Assembly: GCA_944368155.1 (NCBI GenBank)
Contig: CALVWW010000012.1
Span: 1 to 34,661, forward strand
DNA from: an uncultured Clostridia bacterium
GTDB lineage: Bacteria > Bacillota > Clostridia > Christensenellales > Borkfalkiaceae
DNA: 34,661 nt
Direction: 5' to 3'
In this document: positions 29,915 to 34,661 of the stretch, in pieces
Numbering within the stretch: position 1 is the stretch's first letter
Layout: every line of letters starts with the position of its first letter
The notes under the pieces: model-generated
The model's input: the letters and a program-made list of their open reading frames with translations, nothing else
Databases searched by the model: none
What the model was told of the DNA's origin: nothing
Translations under genes and position numbers: made by a program

Positions 29915-30037
29915 TCAACCATAGGGTTGAACGGGCTCTCAGTTCAACATTAGTTCAACATTCATTACCAATGTTGAACTGAGTTCAACGTCCGATTTTT
30001 TTACCGATGTTGAATTTTTCGGCAAAAATTCAACATC
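29915..30037. promoter_or_regulatory. Cluster of GTTCAAC/GTTGAAC sites at the integrase end (candidate recombinase sites)
   Basis: TCAACC-ATAG-GGTTGA (29915-29930); AGTTCAACATT twice in tandem (29941-29951, 29952-29962); its inverse AATGTTGAACT (29970-29980); AGTTCAAC (29982-29989); and a perfect 14-bp dyad GATGTTGAATTTTT (30006-30019)/AAAAATTCAACATC (30024-30037). Seven or more related half-sites lie in 120 bases directly beyond the integrase stop, as expected for arm-type binding sites beside an att core. Confidence 0.55.
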
Positions 30038-30053
30038 ATTCTACTATGTCTAT

Positions 30054-31355
30054 TCAATTATACAGTTTATTAACTACAGCTCTGCCTCTGCTCCTTAAAT
30101 TTTCCGTCGTATGTTCATAGACATCGATAGTTATTTTTAAGTTGCTATGTCCAAGGCGTGTTTGAATATATTTCTGCTCGGCACCGGCTTCAAGTAACAT
30201 ACTCGCATGAGTATGACGCAAAGAGTGAAAATCGAAATCAGGGAAAATTTCTTTCTTAATTACCCTTGATACGTGTTGCATTGTTCTGGGAGATACATAG
30301 GTACCGTTTTCTCTTATACATATTAGATTAATATGGTATCCGGAGTCATCATCGCTGATTTTATTTATGCCACACTCCCGTTCAGGCTTTGTCCCGTCAA
30401 AATATAAAGGATTTGCCGCGTAATAGTTTTTATAAAATATCCCATAGTAATCACGGGCTTTGAGCTGTCTATCTCTTGCGTTAGTCAAAATATTTGCCAA
30501 CTCGTCACTTATTTCAACCACTCTATAAGACTTATATTTAGGCGGGGCAAAATACCAAAATCCATTACCACATTCAGCCGTACCGTTCTTTTTTATTATT
30601 TCCTCAAGTTTACGCTCCTTGTCCTCATACCATTGAACCTGACGATTGATACGTATTACCTTATTTACAAAATCTACATCTTCCCAACAAAGAGCAAAAA
30701 CTTCGCCAAGTCTGAGTCCACATTCATATGCTATTTTTAATGGTAGATAACTGGATGAGTTTTCGGGAAATCGCTCAAATATTTTCTCCATGTACTCTTT
30801 GGGAATATATGTATGCGGGGCAGAACGAGTAGGTACTTTGGGAAGCCTGTTTTTAGGTATTTTCAATCTTAAAGCAGGCGAATAGTTGACATAATGATTA
30901 TCGACTGCGAAATTAAAACTTTTAGTCAATAACCCCTTAATGACCGTCAAAGAATTGTATGAGTAGCCCTTGTCATACATTTCTGTAAGGAATGTTTGCA
31001 AGATCTCTTTTGTTATAGACTTCAATTTGTATTTACCCAAATTTGGCTTTAACAAAAGATTAGACATCTTTTCATACTTTGAAACAGTAACAGGCTTTAA
31101 ATCAATTGCACAGTCGTTCTCAAGCCAATAGTCTATGAAATCGCTATAAGAAATCTCGTCTTTTGATACTACCTGTCCAAAATTTTCATAATTTTGTTGT
31201 GCAACTTCCCCTGCCTGTTTTGCTTCTTTTTTAGATTTAAAACCGTACTTTGTAAACCATTTTCGTTTACCGCCCACATTAGCAATTTCAAAAGCAAAAC
31301 CGTATGAAACAGCCCCTCCCTTCTTATATTTACTTCTTATTTGAACTTCGCCCAT
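30054..31355 (-). CDS. int: Tyrosine recombinase (integrase) of the element
   Basis: A 433-aa protein from ATG 31355 (GAGGTACAT upstream). N-terminal arm-binding region (1-~60), core-binding SAM-like domain (~68-170), catalytic domain ~180-430 with R215 (CGLRLGEVF), H377-x-x-R380 (HSLRHTHASML), H403 (RLGHSNLK) and the nucleophile Y413 (DVYEH). All catalytic residues are present, so it is likely active. It is preceded by the excisionase-like gene 20 bases upstream. The att region and its half-sites lie just past the stop. Confidence 0.95.
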   Translation of the reverse strand: MGEVQIRSKYKKGGAVSYGFAFEIANVGGKRKWFTKYGFKSKKEAKQAGEVAQQNYENFGQVVSKDEISYSDFIDYWLENDCAIDLKPVTVSKYEKMSNLLLKPNLGKYKLKSITKEILQTFLTEMYDKGYSYNSLTVIKGLLTKSFNFAVDNHYVNYSPALRLKIPKNRLPKVPTRSAPHTYIPKEYMEKIFERFPENSSSYLPLKIAYECGLRLGEVFALCWEDVDFVNKVIRINRQVQWYEDKERKLEEIIKKNGTAECGNGFWYFAPPKYKSYRVVEISDELANILTNARDRQLKARDYYGIFYKNYYAANPLYFDGTKPERECGINKISDDDSGYHINLICIRENGTYVSPRTMQHVSRVIKKEIFPDFDFHSLRHTHASMLLEAGAEQKYIQTRLGHSNLKITIDVYEHTTENLRSRGRAVVNKLYN

Positions 31356-31375
31356 ATGTACCTCGCAATTTTTTA

Positions 31376-31564
31376 CTAAAAGCTCTCGTAACTGTCAAGA
31401 AAGTTGTCAAGTGCTTCCTTTCTAATTTTCAACCCGCCGAGGTTCATAGCTGATAAGCGGCCATCCTTTATCAGCTTATATACCCTTGCCTTACCTATGC
31501 CTAGGATTTTACCGACCTCGACGACGCTGTATAGTTTTTTATTTTCAAATTGAATATCCTTCAT
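31376..31564 (-). CDS. xis: Excisionase-like helix-turn-helix protein
   Basis: A 62-aa protein: LYSVVEVGKILGIGKARVYK then LIKDGRLSAMNLGGLKIRKE, a small MerR-like HTH (excisionase family). GAGGAGG is placed 4 bases before the ATG. Its position directly before the integrase fits the int-xis pair that controls excision. Confidence 0.85.
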   Translation of the reverse strand: MKDIQFENKKLYSVVEVGKILGIGKARVYKLIKDGRLSAMNLGGLKIRKEALDNFLDSYESF

Positions 31565-31590
31565 TTATCCTCCTCTTACTGCGAATACCG

Positions 31591-31815
31591 CTATTCATTC
31601 TGTTTTTCGTATTGATTTACGAGAGCATTATAGCCCTCGTAAATCAATTCTACTTTTTTTAGCCCGTGCTTTTTAAGAAAAGCGTTAATCTCTTCGGCAA
31701 ACTCGCGTTCAATGCTCGTTCCCCATACTTTGTTCTTTTTAATCCGCTCTTCCTTATTTCTTTCTTCATACCTTCTGCGCCAAATGCGTTCAGGCGTATC
31801 TTCTTTGCGTTTCAT
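31591..31815 (-). CDS. Small charged protein of the mobile element
   Basis: 74 aa; AAGAGGAAAA upstream. The N-terminal third is extremely charged (R, E, K), followed by VWGTSIEREFAEEINAFLKK and an amphipathic helix. A ribbon-helix-helix DNA-binding protein is possible but unproven. Confidence 0.6.
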   Translation of the reverse strand: MKRKEDTPERIWRRRYEERNKEERIKKNKVWGTSIEREFAEEINAFLKKHGLKKVELIYEGYNALVNQYEKQNE

Positions 31816-31827
31816 TGACTTTTCCTC

Positions 31828-31950
31828 TTAATTGCCTGCAATAGCGCAGATAATCGCGCCGATGAAGTTCATAATACAAGTACCGATTATGACAAGCCCC
31901 ATAAACGCTATTTTGAGCAATCCTTTTCCAAAACCTATGACCTTATTCAT
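31828..31950 (-). CDS. 40-aa hydrophobic membrane peptide
   Basis: GGAGG lies 6 bases before ATG 31950. The peptide has a short basic N-terminus (MNKVIGFGKGLLK) and one long hydrophobic segment with two cysteines (FMGLVIIGTCIMNFIGAIIC). It is a plausible real gene, too short for routine calls, lying between TnpV and the 74-aa gene. No family recognised. Confidence 0.55.
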   Translation of the reverse strand: MNKVIGFGKGLLKIAFMGLVIIGTCIMNFIGAIICAIAGN

Positions 31951-31964
31951 ATTAAACCTCCTAT

Positions 31965-32327
31965 TCAGTCAACATACACAAGTTCGTTGAGTATCTCTTC
32001 CTCTATAAGCTGCTTGACTTCGGTCTGGCGGCGATAGTCTTCCATAAAATCGCCCGTCCTTTTGTACCGCTCGTCTTTTGACAGCCTTGCGTACATACTG
32101 TCGTACAACTCATCTGCCTGCCTGTCAATGCCGTGCAGGTACTCTGGCAGATTCTCAATCACCCACAGCTTGCCCACATTGTGCTCCTCCATATATTTGA
32201 GAGCCAATGTGCCGTACTTGCCATAGACGTGTTTTACAGGTTTGACAGCTTGCTGATAGACCTTAATTTCCTCTACGGTAAGCCCCTCTCCTCTGTCCGC
32301 TTTGGCTATGATTTCCTTTGCGTTCAT
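31965..32327 (-). CDS. tnpV: TnpV-type transposon protein
   Basis: A 120-aa protein from ATG 32327 (AGGAGGTCATCGT upstream). It has the TnpV pattern: GKYGTLALKYMEEHNVGKLW, then LPEYLHGIDRQADELYDSMY. Found in many clostridial conjugative elements; its role is unclear. The frame extends upstream (MVIVLTRR) but without features. Confidence 0.8.
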   Translation of the reverse strand: MNAKEIIAKADRGEGLTVEEIKVYQQAVKPVKHVYGKYGTLALKYMEEHNVGKLWVIENLPEYLHGIDRQADELYDSMYARLSKDERYKRTGDFMEDYRRQTEVKQLIEEEILNELVYVD

Positions 32328-32423
32328 ACGATGACCTCCTTGCTTCTTTCTTCGTGTTAATACGATTACCACATTTTTCTTGGTTTGTCAATAGGTTTTG
32401 GCTAATTATTCGTAAAATTATTT

Positions 32424-34661
32424 TCAGGTCACAAGCGCAGCAATGCCGCGTATAAGGTACGGACACGCGACAAGGATTGCAAAGATGACAACAAGACCTA
32501 TCACATAGTTTACAATCATCTTCTTCGCCTTTTCTTTGTCCTCATTCTTCTGTGCTATCGCAAAGAATACACCCATCACGATACTCCAGATGCCTGCCGT
32601 GGCGAGAAGCACCCACCACATATACGGACGGTATTGCTCGAACAGCTCTTCAATATATGAAGATACCTCCTCATATTGGTCGCCGAGTTCCTGAGTATAA
32701 CTGTCGCCACAAAGTGTACAAGTATATACCCTCGTTGTTATTCCGTTCTCCGAACTCGAATCTGTAATTGCGTAGTTATGCCCCATTGCGGGGATTACTT
32801 CTGTGTACTCATCGCCGCACTTATCGCATACATATCTGCGTTCGCCGTCCTGCGTACAAGTCGCCGCTTTGACGATAAAGTTGGAATAGTTATGCCCCGT
32901 CGGGTACACGCCGTTGACATTGCTGTGCGAATCTCCGCATATCTGGCAGGTATAGACGGTCATTCCGTATTCGGTACAGGTAGCCTCCTTTGTCGTAGTC
33001 ACATAGTTATGACCGAGCGGCTGTGTTTCGTTGTCCTTGTAAGAACTTCCGCACCTTGTACAGGTATGAATTGTATAACCGCCCTCGCCGCAGGTCGCGG
33101 CGACGGTATTTGTTTCATAGACGTGACCGAGCGCCCCCGTTTCGCTGCCGTGATAGCTTTCACCGCACCTCGTACAAGTATATACAGTACCTCCGCCTTC
33201 CGTACAGGTTGCAGAAACGACCTCGGAAACATAGTTGTGTCCTTTGGCAGCCGTTTCATTGTCGCGGTAGCTATCTCCACATTTTGTGCAGGTATATATC
33301 GTATAGCCGCGCTCCGTACAGGTAGCCTCTATGATTGAGGCAACATAACTGTGCCCCAATGCCTCCGTGGGATTATCTGTATAACTCACACCGCAACGGG
33401 TACATTTATATACGGTATAGCCTCCGCTCGTACAGGATGACGAAGCCGTAGTCGCTTGGTAAGTGTGTCCGAGCGCCTCCGTTCTGTTGCCCGTATAACT
33501 GTTGCCACACCTCGTGCAAGTAAACGTGGTGTACCCGCTGCTTGTACAGGTAGGAGCTGTAACCGTTGCCGAATAGCTGTGCCCCGTTGCTCCCGTTGAA
33601 TTGTCGGTATAGCTGTCGCCACACCTTGTGCAGGTGTATGTGGTATAACCTCCCTCCGTACACGAGCCTGTTGTAGTAGTTGCTTTATAACTATGACCGA
33701 GTGCCTGCGTTGTATTGCTCCTGTAACTGCTGCCGCAGGCGCTGCAAGTATAGGTTGTATAACCGCCCGCCGTACAAGTGGGAGCCGTCACCTTTGAAGT
33801 ATATGAATGTCCGTTCGCGCAAGGGTCGGCAACGGTTATCGTGTATGTCGCGGTATTTGAAGCCTTGTCCGTTATGCGGAATGTGTACATACCCTGTGCC
33901 GCTGTGGGCTGAATTTCAGTCCCCGCTGTATAGGTACTCCACGTTGAAGATGACGGCTTTTTATACTCTATCTTCGTAACGCCGCTACCGCTATCCGTTG
34001 CAGAGAACGTGAAAGCCTCTTTTGTCGAACCGCCCGAAGCAATCGTATTTCCATTCTCCAACGAGAATGTTCCCGCGGGCGCAACTGTATCGAGATACAC
34101 ATAATAAGTAGATGACTGATTACCCACCTCGTCCACGGTATAAAAACGATACAGCCCGTTCGTCGAACTTGCGGAAATTGTTTTGCTCGATGAGCTTGTA
34201 GATGAATACGAACCTGCGCCCGGCTGCAACCAATAAATTTTGTCCACGCCGCTGCCGGAATCGTTGCCCCTTACAGTAAACGTCGAGTTCACATATTTAC
34301 CCGTCGTCGAGGTAGAAGCTCCGCTCATCGTAGGCTTTGTTGTATCAACGCGGAACTGAAAATCCGCGACGATTTTGACCGCGCGAGGAAAATCTCGTAT
34401 ATTATTAGAATCTTTCCATTCTGTACCACCAAGGTATGAAACTGAATACAGTCCATCCGACAATCCCGAAAGTGAAAAAGATTTTGTCGACGCAGTTTTT
34501 ATAACTGCACCTGAACTATTCTTCACCTCGTATGTATGCTCGCTGAATGTGCCCGTGTTTGTGATATTGATTGTACTTGAACCAATGTAACCGCCGTTCG
34601 AGAGATTACCTGTTCCCGAATAAGACGAGCCGTAAATCTGAAACTGTACCTTCCTCTTGCT
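32424..34661 (-). CDS. Giant surface protein with ten CxxC repeats and a T4SS pilin-like membrane tail (5' end off window)
   Basis: The frame stays open to the window edge: 745 residues seen, N-terminus missing. From the N-side: Ig-like adhesin modules (VDTTKPTMSGAS..., DTVAPAGTFSLENG...), then ten repeats of about 41 residues with LGHSY...C-T-x-G-G-Y-T-x-Y-T-C-T-R-C-G-x-S-Y. Each carries a C-x-x-C and a conserved His, so could bind zinc. The last ~100 residues differ: WWVLLATAGIWSIVMGVFFA, a short charged loop (AQKNEDKEKAKKM), and VIGLVVIFAILVACPYLI. This helix-loop-helix with K-E-K-A-K-K-M resembles TrbC/VirB2-like type IV secretion pilins. A pilin-like tail anchoring a surface adhesin would help mating contact (inference). 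Confidence 0.8.
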   Translation of the reverse strand, partial: SKRKVQFQIYGSSYSGTGNLSNGGYIGSSTINITNTGTFSEHTYEVKNSSGAVIKTASTKSFSLSGLSDGLYSVSYLGGTEWKDSNNIRDFPRAVKIVADFQFRVDTTKPTMSGASTSTTGKYVNSTFTVRGNDSGSGVDKIYWLQPGAGSYSSTSSSSKTISASSTNGLYRFYTVDEVGNQSSTYYVYLDTVAPAGTFSLENGNTIASGGSTKEAFTFSATDSGSGVTKIEYKKPSSSTWSTYTAGTEIQPTAAQGMYTFRITDKASNTATYTITVADPCANGHSYTSKVTAPTCTAGGYTTYTCSACGSSYRSNTTQALGHSYKATTTTGSCTEGGYTTYTCTRCGDSYTDNSTGATGHSYSATVTAPTCTSSGYTTFTCTRCGNSYTGNRTEALGHTYQATTASSSCTSGGYTVYKCTRCGVSYTDNPTEALGHSYVASIIEATCTERGYTIYTCTKCGDSYRDNETAAKGHNYVSEVVSATCTEGGGTVYTCTRCGESYHGSETGALGHVYETNTVAATCGEGGYTIHTCTRCGSSYKDNETQPLGHNYVTTTKEATCTEYGMTVYTCQICGDSHSNVNGVYPTGHNYSNFIVKAATCTQDGERRYVCDKCGDEYTEVIPAMGHNYAITDSSSENGITTRVYTCTLCGDSYTQELGDQYEEVSSYIEELFEQYRPYMWWVLLATAGIWSIVMGVFFAIAQKNEDKEKAKKMIVNYVIGLVVIFAILVACPYLIRGIAALVT

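Larger units (their letters stand above)
29915..34661. mobile_element. Integrative/conjugative element, left part, running off the window
   Basis: Integrase at the border, excisionase-like HTH, TnpV, small membrane proteins and a pilin-tailed surface protein, all on the minus strand. The left border lies between the GGGtGRT terminator (29905) and the integrase stop (30054). The right end is not in view. Confidence 0.7.

Noticed and set aside
32424-34661. CRISPR-like array from the regular DNA repeats
   Set aside because: The repeats are coding, about 123 bp apart, diverged and in frame; they encode the CxxC domains.

Overview
The window looks like a chromosome segment of an anaerobic, fermentative Firmicute of the class Clostridia, probably an uncultured gut lineage. 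The evidence is the gene content: AdhE, pyruvate formate-lyase with its activase, NfnAB, McsA-McsB-ClpC, a GGGtGRT protein with an IscU-like partner, consensus sigma-A promoters and strong Shine-Dalgarno sites. The species cannot be named from sequence alone.

Layout. (1) 1-2.4 kb is a graveyard of mobile-element and regulator remnants: the tail of a large serine recombinase fused to a truncated phage gene, a holin-like gene, a sigma/HTH tail overlapping a YgbA-type NO-response gene, and the C-terminal half of a DtxR/MntR regulator. (2) 2.4-8.9 kb is redox metabolism on the minus strand: a 78-aa protein plus nfnA-nfnB (electron bifurcation), then adhE followed by an APH-fold kinase. (3) 9.1-9.7 kb is an odd tRNA-Leu locus: one intact tRNA-Leu(CAG) preceded by four tandem partial 5' copies and followed by a scrambled tRNA-like element with its own terminator. 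(4) 10-13.4 kb encodes a 1011-aa lipoprotein with many CxxC repeats and a long 5' leader. (5) 13.7-18.3 kb holds an aldo/keto reductase with a ferredoxin tail and a divergent MerR regulator, a ferritin-like protein, a GNAT acetyltransferase and a zinc-ribbon membrane protein. (6) 18.5-22.4 kb is a pyruvate formate-lyase operon (pflA, a thioredoxin-like gene, pflB, a glycyl-radical domain gene) in which PFL is split in two. (7) 22.5-27.8 kb has an esterase and mcsA-mcsB-clpC. (8) 28.1-29.8 kb has the IscU-like/GGGtGRT pair. (9) From about 29.9 kb to the right edge is one end of an integrative element: integrase, excisionase-like protein, TnpV, and a very large surface protein ending in a type IV secretion pilin-like membrane tail.

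How the genes fit together. PFL turns pyruvate into acetyl-CoA plus formate, AdhE reduces acetyl-CoA to ethanol, and NfnAB balances NADH, NADPH and ferredoxin. The pfl operon has a TTGACT-17-TATAAT promoter, a Rex-like dyad just upstream, and a roughly 250-nt leader with a terminator-like hairpin, which suggests layered redox or metabolite control.

Most worth a second look: the genetically split PFL, whose two parts (680 + 79 aa) add up to a normal PFL and whose break coincides with a dispersed palindromic repeat; the tRNA-Leu fragment array and hairpin-expanded tRNA-like RNA; the pilin-like tail fused to an extracellular CxxC-repeat protein in the integrative element, with similar repeats in the chromosomal lipoprotein; and the structured leader of the pfl operon.
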